64,000 nucleotides of DNA from Hymenoscyphus infarciens (GCA_001414345.1 LLCB01000116.1:1-64000), one strand, 5' to 3'; counted from the first letter of the stretch, positions 50,150 through 63,053 are shown. The notes: a model not told the origin generated them from the letters alone. Made by a program: numbers and translations.

Positions 50150-53100
50150 ATATAGATTAATATAAGAAAAAGAGAATATATTATATATATAGAAAGAACG
50201 ACTATTTATCTTAGAATTATAGTTAAGAAGAGTAGAACTATTACTTTATTAAATAGACTAATAAGAATTCTAGACACTTTAAAAGTAAGCGAGATAGGTA
50301 TACTAGAAAGGTATATAATATAAATATAGTATATACTTAGAGTATCTAGAAGAAGAAGATATTAGAGATACTTTATACTATCGCTCTATTAAAAGAATAT
50401 AGTTACTTATTAAATACTAGCTTAGATAATAAAGTTATCTATTATAATATTACTTCTATAGAATTTATTAATAATTTAAATACTAAATACCTTACTATAA
50501 ATTTAATAAGTTTAATATAAAAATACGTTATTAATAGATATATCTTATAAAACCTAAATAACACTTCTAACGTTATATACGAATTTATAGAGAAGGTGTT
50601 TATAATAATAGCTAAAAGATCTATAAAAGAGAACTTCTTTAGTATAATAATTAATACTAGAGTAGCTTAAAAGTTAAGTATAAGATATAACTAATATCTT
50701 ATATATTCTAGACTTATTAAAAACGTCTTAATTAATAAGAGTATAAAAGACTAATTCAATATCTAATTTAGTAAGAGATATACTCTATCTTTAGAATTAA
50801 TAATAATTAATATACTAATTAGAAAAGCAGAGTTTTATATAGTATAATCTAATACTTCTTTTATTCTTTATATTAATAATATAGATAACTTAAATATTAC
50901 TTTAAATAATCTTTAAAATATACTTTAAGAGAATAAGAAAGGAATAGAGATTAAGAGGTTCTCTATTATATAATAATTTAGATACTCTTTTCTACTCTAG
51001 AAAAAAGCTATATATAACTTTATATAGAAGTACTTAACCTTTCTTATAGATATTAATATTTAACGACTTTTTAAGCGATTTAGCTATCTATTAGTACTAA
51101 GATTATAATATATACTAGAAAGAGCTAGGTATTATTTTAACTAAGGTATCTTTTAATATCTTACTAAATTCTATAAATACTATTAAAAATATAGAAGTTT
51201 ATCTAGCCGATTTAAGTTCACTCTTTATAATAACTTTAAATTTAATTATAGTATTTCAATTAATACTTTCTTTCTTAATAAGTAGGTAGTCTTATATTAT
51301 ATAGACAAAGTAATAAGGTATTAGGTAGATAACTTCTTATCTAATATAAAAGTACTAAGTATATAGAAGGTCTTCTAAAGATATTAGATTAATATATATC
51401 TTAGACCTCTTAATTATATTATTATAGATACTAGAATAAACTTTATTAGAAAGGACTTCGTCTACTCCGCTACTAGAATAAGTACTATAATAAAAACTAT
51501 ACTAGTTAAGATATATAATTTAATTAGTATAGTAGAATAATAATATAAACTAATTCAACAAGTATATAATATTATATATAAATAAGAGCTTTATCTCTTA
51601 TAAAGTTTAGTACTTTAAATAGCTTTTAAAATAGTTAACGATATAGTAGACCTAAATAGACTAGTCTCTACTTTATTAGTATATAGAGTATATACTCGAA
51701 TGACTATAACTACTATATCTTTATAACCGATTTCTATAAAGTCTAAGACTTATAAAAGAGCTACTTAAAAGGTATAAAAGTAGATTATATTCTATTAAGT
51801 TAAAGAAGCTCTTAATATATAAAATAGACTAATTAACTAAGTTAAGAACTTACTCTTAAATCTAGACGTTTTAGTATAGAGAGAGTATATAAAGTCTTAG
51901 ATAAGATCTTTTATTCTTTAAGGAATTAAAAATAAGAACTATATTATAGTACTATTAAGTAGTCTTATAAAGTTTTAATCTATAGTTATAAAGCTATACT
52001 TTATTAAAACCTTTAAAATTTCTAGAATAGTACTAGTAACTAAGGAAGTTTCTAGTATAGTACTATCTAAAACGATACTATAACTCTATAAAAAAAAGAG
52101 AACTTTTAAGTAATAGAGTAGGTAGAAAGTAGAGTAAAGTAACTAAGATATTAAATAATATTTACCTTCTTCTTAATATTAACTTTATTAGTTATAAATC
52201 TATTAAAATACTAATATTCTAGAATTCTTCCTAGAACTACTCTAGAAGCGTAGATATAGATAGTCTTAAAAGTATCTAAGGCTTCTAAATAGTTTTTATA
52301 AAGTATTATTCTAATAGTTAGACACTTTTATTAATAATATTAACTATATTACTCTTAAAGATATTAAAACTTTTCTTATTAATTTAAGTAAACCTTCTAA
52401 TATTAAAGTCTTTATAGCTAATAATAGTATAATATATATTAAATTATAATAAAAGGAAATTAATAGATTAACTAATTAAAATATTTTTAAGATTATTACT
52501 TAGAAGAAGTTATCTTCTAATACTAGAATATCTAGATTATACTTTATAGATAATATTAAATTTAAGAGTATAGTACTTACTTTTATAAAGTTAAGATTAG
52601 TTATCTAAGTATATAATAATACTAGAAAGTTACTAGTACTTACCTAGGCGTCTACTATTTAAAGAGTAAGCTAGAGAATAACTCTTATACTTATTATAAT
52701 AGTTCTAAGCTTACGAGTATTTATTTAGAATATTATATAAGTATATATATAATTATTAACTAATTTAAATCATAAGTTCTTTATACGCTCTCTAAAAAGT
52801 TATTCTTAATAAGAAGATATATTCTTTAAGATAATTAGACTATTATATAGTATTTTAGAAGCTAGTAATTATTAGTTTATAATATACTATAAATACTATA
52901 TTCTAAGGCTTATAATAGAATAGTTAATATTTAACCTTTATCTTTTATATACTAAGTTATACTAATATAATAAGTAAGTAAAGTTAGATACCTCTTTTAG
53001 TATAGTAGGCTTTTAAACTAATAATACTCTTATACTTACTAATAACACTTTTACTAATAAAGAAGAGCTTATTATTAATAAAGCTAGGTTTATATTTAAA

Positions 53101-54100
53101 GAAAGAGAAGAGCTTACTATTAACTATCTAATTAAATTTAATAGAGAGCTAATTACTAAGTATTATAATAGCTTTATATCTCTTACTTAGAATTATATAA
53201 AATACTTAGATTTAATATAAAAGACCTTATCTAAGATATCTAATATAAAAGAGATACTATATATAGTAGATACTAAAGATTAATATATTATATAATATAC
53301 TAGAGAGATATACTTAACTATAGTATCTTAGCTTAAAGCCGCTTTTAACTTATTATATACTATCTAAACTATTAATTCTTAAGATAATAATATTTTACGT
53401 CTTAATAAGCGAATTTAATAGTAAATTAATAATTCTTTAAAAGAACTTAAATTTATTAAATTAGATAAATCTTCTCTAAAGTTATACGCTTTTACTAATA
53501 GATTATTTACTAATAATAAGAACTTATTATTATAAATTAGCTATATTATTATACTTATAGATAAGAATAATAATACTAATAATTTATATTAGTCTACTAC
53601 GAAGTATAAGAGAGTTACTTATAGCGTTTTAGTATTAGAGTTATATATAATAAGCTCTAGATTTAATACTATAACTTTGATTAAATTAACTCTTAAAAAC
53701 ATTCTAGGATTTAAGATTCTACTTATAGTATATACTAATTCGAAGTCTATCTACAAATATATAGCTAAATTAGGTATAACTAAAGAGAAGCGACTAATAA
53801 TTAATATTATATATCTATAAGTGATATATAAGTTAAGAGAAATTAATAAGATTAAATAGATTAATAGTAAGAGTAACTCTACTAATACTATAACTAAAAA
53901 GGGTTACTATAATACCTTATAAAAGCTAATCGATATAAATAAGCTAGATATTAAGCTTATAGAATAGGTAGAATAGAATAAGAGATAATAGAGAATAGAA
54001 ATAAAGCTTTCTTATTAGCTAAGAATAGAGAATAGAGAGCTCTAATTAGTTAGATTAGATATAAGATTCTTAATAATTTTAGATAACTTCGACTTTTTAA
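50150..54100 (+). pseudogene. pol relic of the copia element
   Basis: Plus-strand relic after the LINE nest. Near 51,420-51,770 the translation ('IIDTRINFIRKDFV', then 'VNDIVDLNRLVSTLLVY') is typical of integrase cores of fungal retroelements. From about 53,550 the RNase H part is clear: 'YTNSKSIYKYIAKLG' with 'KEKRLIINI' downstream, matching the copia-type segment that follows the RT. The RT between (52,300-53,400) is too mutated to show its active site. Stops are all TAA/TAG. Confidence 0.75.
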
Positions 54101-54111
54101 AGAGATACTAG

Positions 54112-54276
54112 TATTAGTATACTTAAAAGTAAGTAACTACTTAGGATAGCGTACGTGTAAACACGTGACCTTCTCGCTTAAAGACTATTTAGATAGGTAT
54201 TATAGCTAGCTTTACTCGGTATATACGAATAATAATATAACTTATATTACTTTTATAACTATAAGTTATACTAATA
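54112..54276 (+). repeat. 3' LTR of copia element
   Basis: 165 bp, partner of 36,479-36,648, followed by the ATATA duplication. Confidence 0.9.
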
Positions 54277-54281
54277 ATATA

Positions 54282-56343
54282 ACTTTAAATAGAAGAGAAA
54301 AGATAATAAAGATACTATATTTCTAAATACTAGCTCGAGTAAATATTCTAGGTTCTCTTATAGATTAAGTCTTATTCTAACGTAGTATTTTACTAGAATA
54401 TTCTATTAATAATAGTATACTTATTAATATAAAGCTTCTTATATATCTTAAAGTTATAAAAGCTATTCTCTAAGTCTATAGCTATTATTAAAGCTTTCTA
54501 TATATCTTAAAGTTATAAAAGCTATTCTAGGTATCTAGATTCTATAGATTTAGCTCTTAAAGTTAGCTAGCTATTATAGAGTTATAATTCTAGTTTTTCT
54601 AGCTACTAGATTCTAGAGCTTATCTAATTCTACTAACTTCTAGTTCTTAGTTCTACTTACTATTACTTAATACTAAATATATACTACTTAAGTCTACTTA
54701 CTACTATTTACTACTAAATACTATCTATTTATTACTAATTTTAACTATCTACTATGCTTTACTTAATACTTATAATTCTATATCTAAAACTTATCTTAGT
54801 ATACTTTATATATATTATATTTTTATTATATAATTCTCTCTAGTAATTAATTCTTAGACTTTTTAGACTTTAAGATAATACTCTTTACTTTTTCTTAAAT
54901 CTATAGATAATTTTTATTTTAATAGAATTTACTATAAAAGGAGAAATATCTTATAATAGCCCTCTTCTAGTAGTATTTAGCTTTTATTATTACTCTTTAT
55001 TTATATCTATTTTAAGATAATTTTATTCTATTTATTTTATTAAGAGTTCTCTTTACTATCTATCTAATATCTTTCTTCTTCTATTCTATAATTATAATAC
55101 TACTATCTTCTTTTAATACTTATCTCTTTATCTTATATATCTCTAATACTATATACTCTATTTCTTAGTATTTATTATCTTTACTAAGTTAAGTTATAGA
55201 TACGGAATTACTATAGATAGTTTAGTATACTTATTTTACTAAGTTAAGTTATAAGTATAGAAGTAGTATCTTAACTAAGAAGAGCCTAGTTAATATATTA
55301 TAAGTTTAACTCTTTCTTCTCTTTTTAACTATTATTAGATCTCTCTTCTCTCTATATTACTACTTTTCTAACTTAATTCCTTAGAAGCTTTATTTAGCTT
55401 TATTTTAGCCTTTATTATTTATAATAAGTTAGCGTGTTTTTCTTTAGTTAGAATATATATATATATATAAAGATATAAAATAAAGTATATAAACCTCTAA
55501 AATACTAGAGCTTCTATAGATAAAGACTTAGAGATAGAAACCTTTAAATAAAAGAGTTAGATATATAGAGTATAAGTAGAAAGTCGTAGTAGTAGTAGTA
55601 GACTTAGTAGAGTTAACTAGTAGAGTTAACTAGTAGAGTTAACTAGTAGAGTTAACTAGTAGAGTTAGTAACTTAGGTATTTATAAGAAGTAGTAATATC
55701 TAATTAAGATTTATCTAGCTAAGTATTTAGATCTACTATAAATATCTAGACCTATTATAAATATCTAGACTTATAAAGTATCTAGACCTATAAAGTATTC
55801 TTTCTATAAGACTTATTCTTTTCTATAAGATAATAATAGTATAGTTCTTTAAATACTAATAGTTCTAAGATAGTAATAGAACGATTTATATTTTTAATAG
55901 TAATTATTATTAAATAATTCTATCTTTACTAGCTATTATAATCGCGACTAGTCTAATCTATATTAAACTATTATATAGTAAGATATTTATAATTCTAGAT
56001 AATCTTTTTCTAATAAATAGTTTTATAGCTTAACTATCTACTTATAAATTAGTCTTATCTATAAAGGACTATTAATATTATAAACGGTTAGTAAGCTTAA
56101 TAGTTAGAGAAAGTTAATAACTTATTATTTTAACTATTATTATATATTACTATTAACTTTATTTAAACTCTCTTTATAGAAGATAATCTAAAATTTTAAT
56201 TAATACTTAGATACTTCGCTAGCTATTAGATAAATAAGACAGATTATAAATTAAGTTAGTTATATATACTATCTAGAGATAATCTTAAATTATTAGTAAA
56301 AGCCTTTAAAGTAGTACTAAAGCTAGACTATACTAGTATAGCT
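54282..56343. other. RIPed sequence of unknown origin
   Basis: AT-rich, no terminal repeats recognised. It contains the tandem repeat at 55,605-55,668 and a short ~22-bp repeat with ATATCTAGACCTAT-like units at about 55,725-55,800. The 55,860-56,343 part continues after copy C at 60,350-60,567, so copy C inserted into it (duplication GTTCT). One plus-strand frame through the join looks faintly coding but cannot be named. Confidence 0.5.
55605..55668. repeat. 13-bp tandem repeat TAGTAGAGTTAAC, about 5 copies
   Basis: Four perfect units and a partial fifth, in RIPed sequence. Confidence 0.85.
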
Positions 56344-56348
56344 GTTCT

Positions 56349-56659
56349 TATAACAGTATACCGTTATCCTAGACAGCTAGGAGTATCTGCTATATATAGG
56401 GTTTCAGTAGTTATTATCTTATATTATCTGTTTTAGGAAGATTACGTAGGTTTAAGCTTTTATATTAGCTAAGGTTATTCGGTTTTAGACTCTTTTATAT
56501 AGTCTAAACCTCTTATATATAGTAGCCTACTCTTCTAGAGTTAGAAAAGGCTAGTTTAGCCTTTTCTTCTATATTAGAGCCTAGTATTTATATACGTTAT
56601 TCTACTATATATACTCTTATATACCTCTACTATAGTTATATATATTTCGTACTATTACT
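56349..56659 (+). repeat. 5' LTR of copy C
   Basis: 311 bp, homologous to 60,034-60,344 and, reversed, to the copy A LTRs. Copy A LTRs carry about 45 bp extra, a segment with its own short inverted repeat around AAGTCTAGA. Confidence 0.88.
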
Positions 56660-57299
56660 TAAAAAGGCTAAACTCTTCTTTACTAGTAATAGCCTTAATA
56701 ATATCTCTTTCGAGCTTATTACTACTCTTTATTTAGAAATCGATTTAGCCTCGATTTAGAATATTATAATAGTATTCTTAAATAGCTAGGTAATTAGAGA
56801 CTACCTAGATAGCTAGTAATACTAGAGTTTAGTATCTATATAGATAGCTAGTAAAAATCGTATTATAAATATATTAAGAGATTAGAATACGCTAAGTATT
56901 CCTAAGAATCCTAATAACCCTAGAATCGGTGAATAAGTCGACTTTATAGTTATCGTAAAGGCTTCCGAACCTAACCTTACCCCCCCCCCCTCTCTCTAAA
57001 TCGACATCTTCGAAATATCGGACCTAGTTCCGCTATAAGGTGTTAAACGACCTTCTAGAGCTACCCCCCCTTTTTAAAAGACCTTCTAAACCCTCTCTAA
57101 CCTATAACCGTACGCTAAAATAATAAAAGCTTAGCCTCTAAAGATAACCTTTCTAAATTTAAACGATATATAGATAATAGATAGATAAGATAGAGATAAA
57201 AGATATATAAAGGATAAAACGATTAGTTAGAAAGATAGAGGATAAAATTATAAGCGAACTTCGAAGTTAATAACCTTCTTACCTCTAAACTCTTCTCGA

Positions 57300-58434
57300 T
57301 CTAACTCTTATTCGACCCTCCTTTACTTTTAAAAGCTCTAATTTAGACCTCTTTCGCTTAAGGAACATAGCTAGCCTTAATACCTTCTAACTTATACGAC
57401 ATAGTACTAAAGCTTCTTTAAATACCTTCTAATCTTAATAAAAAAGCAAGATAACTGAAAAGATCGAATCTTTAAGATAACGATATTTTACCTATATACT
57501 AATAATAGAAGATATTAGTACGAGATAGACTCTACGTAAATGCCGACTACTATAGTTTACCTCTAACACGTAAAGCCCTTATTTAAGATACGATAACTAG
57601 ACTAGCTAAGAACTACCTAGAACCTAGATATAAGTTAGAATCGGTTTAGAATACTTTCTAAGATTAAGAAGAGATAGTTACTCTTTTAAATACCTACTTT
57701 TTAACTAGTTATAAGATAGAGAATGCTTAGAACGCTTTTAGATCTTTATAAATAAATAATAAAGATAGTTAAATTTAGTTCTATTAAGTAGTATTAAGTA
57801 ACAACCCCCTTCTAAGGCTACTCTCCTTTCTAAAAGCTACTTAAATAGCACCTATATACTAAGATCTAGAAGATCCTAATAAAATAATAGTTAAAGAGAC
57901 TAGTAGGACTTCTTAAATATAGACTAGATATAGTTAGTTATATAAGCTTTAGAAGTAGAGAATTAAGAAATAAGGAATTAGCTAGCTAAGCTAGAAAGAC
58001 AAATAAGCAACCTTATATTTTAAGTTAATAAATCGCTACTCTAAACCCTTCTTAATCTAATCCTCTTTTAAACCCTTAATCGAACCCTCTCCTACTTCTA
58101 AGCTTAAATTTATACCTCTTTTAGCTACGAGTAGCTGCCTCTAATACCTTCTTACTACTACTCTTAAATTAGATATAAATCAGTTAAAATACGCTTTCTA
58201 TTAGAACAAAACTTAGAAGCAAGCTCTTAGCTAAGTTATTACTATCTTTAATCCTAACTAAACAGTATCTAACTCTACTCTAAACTTCTCTTAAACCTCT
58301 ACTAGCGAATATTTAAAAAGACTATAGTTATAGACTAAGTCTCTATTAGTATAAAGGTTAAAAGAGATAGAAGTTAAAAGAGATAAAAGTAGAATTAAGA
58401 AGAAGATTATACTAAAGAAGCGTTCGCTTTTTAA
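57300..58434 (+). pseudogene. gag relic of copy C
   Basis: Plus-strand frame broken mainly by TAA/TAG. Around 57,516-57,560 it reads 'RDRLYVNADYYSLPL', and near 57,600-57,740 it continues through 'NTYFLTSYKIENA' to 'NAFRSL'. This pattern is that of the capsid region of fungal LTR-element Gag proteins (conserved 'VNAD' and 'NARREYRKL'-like turns). The frame ends in the acidic 'EEDYTKEAFAF' at the TAA 58,432-58,434, the same ending as the un-RIPed fragment in copy A. I see no zinc knuckle and no protease. The start codon was not located. Confidence 0.65.
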
Positions 58435-58849
58435 GTATAGCTATACTTAGAGAGAATAGGAACAGTTCTTTTATATATAAGATAAGATTATACCTTAGCT
58501 CTAAAACCTATCTACTACGCTTAAGAGACGCTAGAATTATAACTTTACTAAAATAGTAAACGATCTTTTAGCTATAGATAAGGAGATATACTAAAACCCT
58601 AAGTTACTTATAATTAGCACTCTAGTTTAAAAGAATACTTCTCTATCTAGCTCTAAGCTTCTTATAATATAACAGCGACTCTTTTTCGAAATCAGAAGAT
58701 AAATAAGTTCTTAAGTACCTTAAAAGGAACAAGGCAGCCTATAGGCCTAAGTAACACAGTTCTTACAATAGTACTAATAAATGTCGTACCTAAAACTATA
58801 CCTCTTATTATTGTCCTAAACTTTAAATAATATAATAATTTCAGTATTA

Positions 58850-59345
58850 AGTTCATTTAACTAGCCGAAACCCTCTCTTTTATTATTCTAAACTTTAGAC
58901 AGCGTTTTCAACATTCGGCATCAACGCCTTTAACTAGCCGAAACCACCTCTTTTATTGTCCTCGGTTACTTAGATAAGAATTTTAATATAACAACTTCGG
59001 TATTAAGTTTATTTAACTAGCTAAAACCCCTCCTTCTATTATCTTAAACTTTAGATAGCATTTTTAACTTTAGTAATAACTTCGCCTTTAACTAGCTAAA
59101 ACTACCTCTTCTCTTATTATCCTAAATATTAGATAATAATTTTAACTTTAATAACTTTAGTATTAAGTTCATTTAACTAGCTAAAACTACCCCTTTTATT
59201 ATCTTAAACTTTAGATAACGAAACTTTAATAACCTTTAATAACAACTTTGCCTTTAACTAGCTAGAACTACTTCTTTTATTATCTTAAATATTAAATAAT
59301 AATTTCAACTTTAACATTTAGTAATAACTTCGTTTTTAACTAGCT
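58850..59345. repeat. Minisatellite in copy C: seven units of 73-84 bp in alternating types
   Basis: The core TTTAACTAGCYRAAAC occurs near 58,857, 58,930, 59,012, 59,088, 59,172, 59,252 and 59,336. Units alternate between one preceded by TATTAAGTTYA and one preceded by CGCC or a variant, so the true period is a dimer of roughly 160 bp. Copy A carries about four units. Confidence 0.8.
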
Positions 59346-59667
59346 AAACCCCTACTAACTCTAGTAAGAAGTCTTTCTTATATTCTTTCTCTCTTTCTTA
59401 CTTTCTTTTTACTTCTAGCTAGGCTAGAAGTCCTTTTTTTATTTAAACTTTTAAATTAGATATAAATCGAATTAGTACGCTCTTAAAAGGATAGTAACCT
59501 CTTAGCTAAGTTATTACTATCTATAATATTATTAACTTTTCGTTTCTAACTTTACGTTTTTGAATTTAAATCAGATATAAATCAATACGCTCTTGAAGTA
59601 AGCTCTTAACTAAGTTATTACTACCTCTTAACTAAACGACTTCCGACTCTACTCTGAATTTACCTCC

Positions 59668-59712
59668 GACCTTTGAACTTTTGAACTTTGAACTTTGAAC
59701 TTTGAACTTTTT
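59668..59712. repeat. Short TTTGAAC tandem repeats in copy C
   Basis: GAACTTTGAACTTTGAAC-type units in a row; the counterpart in copy A (13,730-13,760) reads as GTTTAAA repeats on the + strand. Confidence 0.7.
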
Positions 59713-60033
59713 CTAACCTACTAGATAGATCGGACTATACTCTTTTAGTAGACGCGAATACTTACTTTTAATATTAAAGGATTAGAAACGAAGTCTCTTT
59801 ATAAGTATCTACGAAGTCGATTTAAAGCTAATATCTCGCTTATGAAATTATAATAAATAAAGCATCTATAAACCCGGGTTAGCTATGATTTAGATCTTAA
59901 TCTACTTTCTTACTTATAATAAAATTAATAAATATAACAAATGTTATAATACTTATACTATCCTAATTCTACTTTAAACTCTAAATAATAAGAGAGAGAA
60001 GACTTAGGATAAGTCTTTTTTAAGAGAGAGAGA

Positions 60034-60344
60034 TATAATAGTATACTGTTATTCTAGATAGCTAGGAGTACCTACTATATATAGAGTTTTAGTAGTTATT
60101 ATCTTATATTATCTATTTTAGGAAGGTTACGTAGGTTTAAGCTTTTATATTAGCCGAGGTTATTCGGTTTTAGACCCTTTTATATAGTCTAAACCTCTTA
60201 TATATAGTAGCCTACTCTCCTAGAGTTAGAAAAGGCTAGTTTAGCCTTTTCTTCTATATCAGAGCCTAGTATTTACATACGTCATTCTGCTATACGTACT
60301 CCTATATACCTCTACTATAGTTGTATATATTTCGTGCTATTATA
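60034..60344 (+). repeat. 3' LTR of copy C
   Basis: 311 bp, preceded by the polypurine tract and followed by the GTTCT duplication. Confidence 0.88.
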
Positions 60345-60567
60345 GTTCTATAGTAGATAGCTAGAACCTAGTATAAATAAATAAATAAATTCTAGCTACT
60401 ATTTACTAAATTTCAAGCTTTATAAATAAAGAAATAGAAGAGATAGAGAAGCTATAAGAAGCTGTCTAAAACTTATTATAGTAGCCTAGTCTATTATTAG
60501 ACTAGCCTAGGTAATTATATAAAGCTAGATCGTAGCTAGGCTAAACTAAACCTAAGTAACGTAGGTT

Positions 60568-61261
60568 TATATAACGAATAAAAGCTACGAATATATTTAG
60601 AATATTTACGATTTTCTATAAATAAATTACTCTTCGAATTATTTAAGAGTAAGAAGCGTTTAGAGTATAAATAGCAGTTGTTTATTTATAAATATTCTAT
60701 ATTTTCTACTCTTTTAATATAGTTTCCTACTTATTTAAATATATATAAAAATCCTTTGAAATTATCTATTTTAGTTGCTTTTATTATCTCGATTAGGCTA
60801 CGCTAGAGCGTTTCTAGGCTAAAAAGTAGATAAATTATTAAATAAGATAAAAAGTATAAAGCCTTTTAACTCTTTCAACGTTGAAACCTTAATTCAAAGG
60901 TTATATATATAATATTTTAGAAAGTAGAGTATTATATAATACTTTTTAACTTAATACTCTATTTTATATAATATAAGTAATAACGAGTAGAGACGATAGT
61001 AATCTATTAATAATAATTAAAAGTAAGTAAGTTTATAGTTTAGTTATATTTCAATATATATATAAAAAGAGAGTAAAATTCAACTTATATAAACCCTCTA
61101 TACTAAGACCTAGAGAGCGGATATTAAGCTTAATAAATAGAAACTATTTGTAATATATTTATTTAAGCTCTTATTACTCGAATAATCGCTTGAATACTAT
61201 ATATCTATTTAATATTTATAATAAATAATTAATATTTTATTTATCTATTTGTTATATAGAC
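60568..61261 (+). repeat. Left arm of the long inverted repeat
   Basis: Contains GAGAGCGGATATTAAGCTTA near 61,117, whose reverse complement is near 63,200 in the right arm. Confidence 0.8.
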
Positions 61262-63053
61262 CTAAAGCGACGTTGATTAGTAAAACCTAGGCTATATAAT
61301 TAAGCTACTAGCCTAAAATAAACTCTAGCTCTCGTACTTCGTCTATTCTATTATACTACTAGTAGTATTATAGTATTATAATTCGATCTAGTTCTCTACT
61401 AAGTTAGTACTATTATATAATAACGGAAATACTACTCTTACCCGATATCTAGAATATAGCTATCTTATGCTATACTATCTAAAGTATATAATCTATTAGT
61501 AGTATATAGATTTCGAGCGTAATCTCTAAGTAGGTAAACTAAGATAAGCTTTTTCTTACGCTACTATATCGCTTCGATCTATATATTAATATAAGGCCTA
61601 AATACTATATCTTAATATCTCGTACTATGCTATTCGTTCTAATATATCTTATTAAACTCGGTATCGAGATCATCGGAACTTAGAGAAATTACGCGGTCTA
61701 CGTCGTTCTAAACTTAGTTAATATTAGAAGGTAATATATGAATTAGAAATCAGCTATCTCGCTCTACTACTCTAATAAGTTAGAACTGTAATTTCTATAA
61801 TTAGTAAAGTATATAAGCTAGACTAGTCTTCTTATATTAACCTCTTATACGTCGACGACTCTATAGAAAGGAAGCTATCTTTTCTACTTACTCTAAAACT
61901 AGAAACATATATCTTAAAGTCTTTAGTAAATTATAGCGTCGCTCTTAGTATTTTAGGTTTCTCTATCTAATTTATTATCCTATTCTATCTTAACGCTTCT
62001 TCTCTCTTCTACCTCTATTTTAAGGTATTCTATCTTCTCTTATTCTTAAATTCTAGCTTTCTTAGCTACTTCTATTCTATAGTACTTACTTACCTTTTCT
62101 TACTAAATAGAGAGGCTAGGATAGAAAGAGTTAGACTAGTTAATTTCGCTTAAAGCTTAGAAGACAGCTCTAATTTCGCTTAATATCTAGAAGGTAAGTA
62201 GAAAAGAGAGTCTAGGTTATTAATTTCGCTTAATATCTAGAAAGCAGGTCTAGGTTCTAATTAGAGAGTTGCCTTTCTAATCCTACTCTAGCCTAGTCTC
62301 CTTTTTTTATCTACCTAGCTACTTCTATCCTATTTTTAGAACTTTCCTAGCTACTCTTATCCTAGTTAGAGTACCTAGCTTACTAAACTTAGCCTAATCT
62401 TGATTCTAATCTAGCTTAGCCTCTTCTATTCTTATCTAAATAAGTAGCCTATTCTATTCTAAGTACTAGGCTAACTAAGGCAGAGAAAGCTAAAACACTA
62501 GTCGCTTTTATAAGCTAATTCTTTCGAGTTAAGTTTTTTATATATCTCTAATCTAGGTATTCTTACGAGGATATCGTTCTTAGATATTAGCTTATAACCT
62601 ATAATAGTATAAAGCTTTATTAGCTATATATAGAGAACCTAAATAGTATATTAACTAGTCTTCTTCTCTTAGAAATAAAGGAAGTAATACTAACGAGCTC
62701 GATCTAAAAAGCTTATACGACTTTTAGAATATAAAAGTAGAGAGACTTTAGACTAGTTAGATAAGAGTAAGAACTAGAAACTTAGGAATAATCGTACTAT
62801 CTTTATACTATTATACTACGCTACTATTTACTCTTTAATATTATATAAAAGAATAGATAAAGCGTAGAGTTAGAGATACTTTCAGATTAGAGAAAGTAAG
62901 CTTAAGTCGGCGACGATTATTATAAGACGACTATTATAAAGGAAACGTAGCTTAGACTAAAATTCTATCTCGTTATAGTAGTATAGGTCGCGTATAGTAT
63001 TCTATAACGTAGCTTACCTAAGTAAGATAGAATATAGAGAGTATTAAATATAA
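61262..63053. other. Unique interior of the long inverted-repeat element
   Basis: RIPed but rich in residual CG. A minus-strand frame around 61,300-61,720 has a coding look (charged, with phrases such as 'SLSSDDLDTEF'), but I cannot assign a family. No RNA gene recognised. Confidence 0.4.

Larger units (their letters stand above)
36479..54276 (+). mobile_element. Ty1/copia LTR retrotransposon hosting nested insertions
   Basis: LTRs at 36,479-36,648 (170 bp) and 54,112-54,276 (165 bp) end TATTAGTATA...TATACTAATA, RIPed forms of TGTTAGTATA...TATACTAACA. The 5-bp duplication ATATA is at 36,474-36,478 and 54,277-54,281. Excising the LINE nest (38,549-50,149) leaves about 6.2 kb. Domain order on the plus strand is gag relic, integrase (around 51,250-52,000), a presumed RT region, then RNase H (53,480-54,000). 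Integrase before RNase H identifies Ty1/copia. The LINE nest separates gag from pol. All frames are broken by RIP stops. Confidence 0.88.
56349..60344 (+). mobile_element. Gag-only LTR retroelement, copy C (3,996 bp)
   Basis: Direct LTRs of 311 bp (56,349-56,659 and 60,034-60,344) and a 5-bp duplication GTTCT at 56,344-56,348 and 60,345-60,349. Ends are TATAAYAG...CTATTATA, the same octamers as the gypsy element at 15,978. A purine tract (TAAGAGAGAGAGA) precedes the right LTR, so it runs on the plus strand. The 3,374-bp interior holds a leader, a Gag-like relic (about 57,300-58,434), then about 1.6 kb without any reverse transcriptase, RNase H or integrase trace. The latter contains a minisatellite and short TTTGAAC repeats. 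Only part of the CA/TG is gone, so it is younger than the LINE and gypsy relics. Confidence 0.85.

Noticed and set aside
55741..60567. Fossil protein-coding frame interrupted by copy C
   Set aside because: Same argument as above; only the insertion and its GTTCT duplication are supported.
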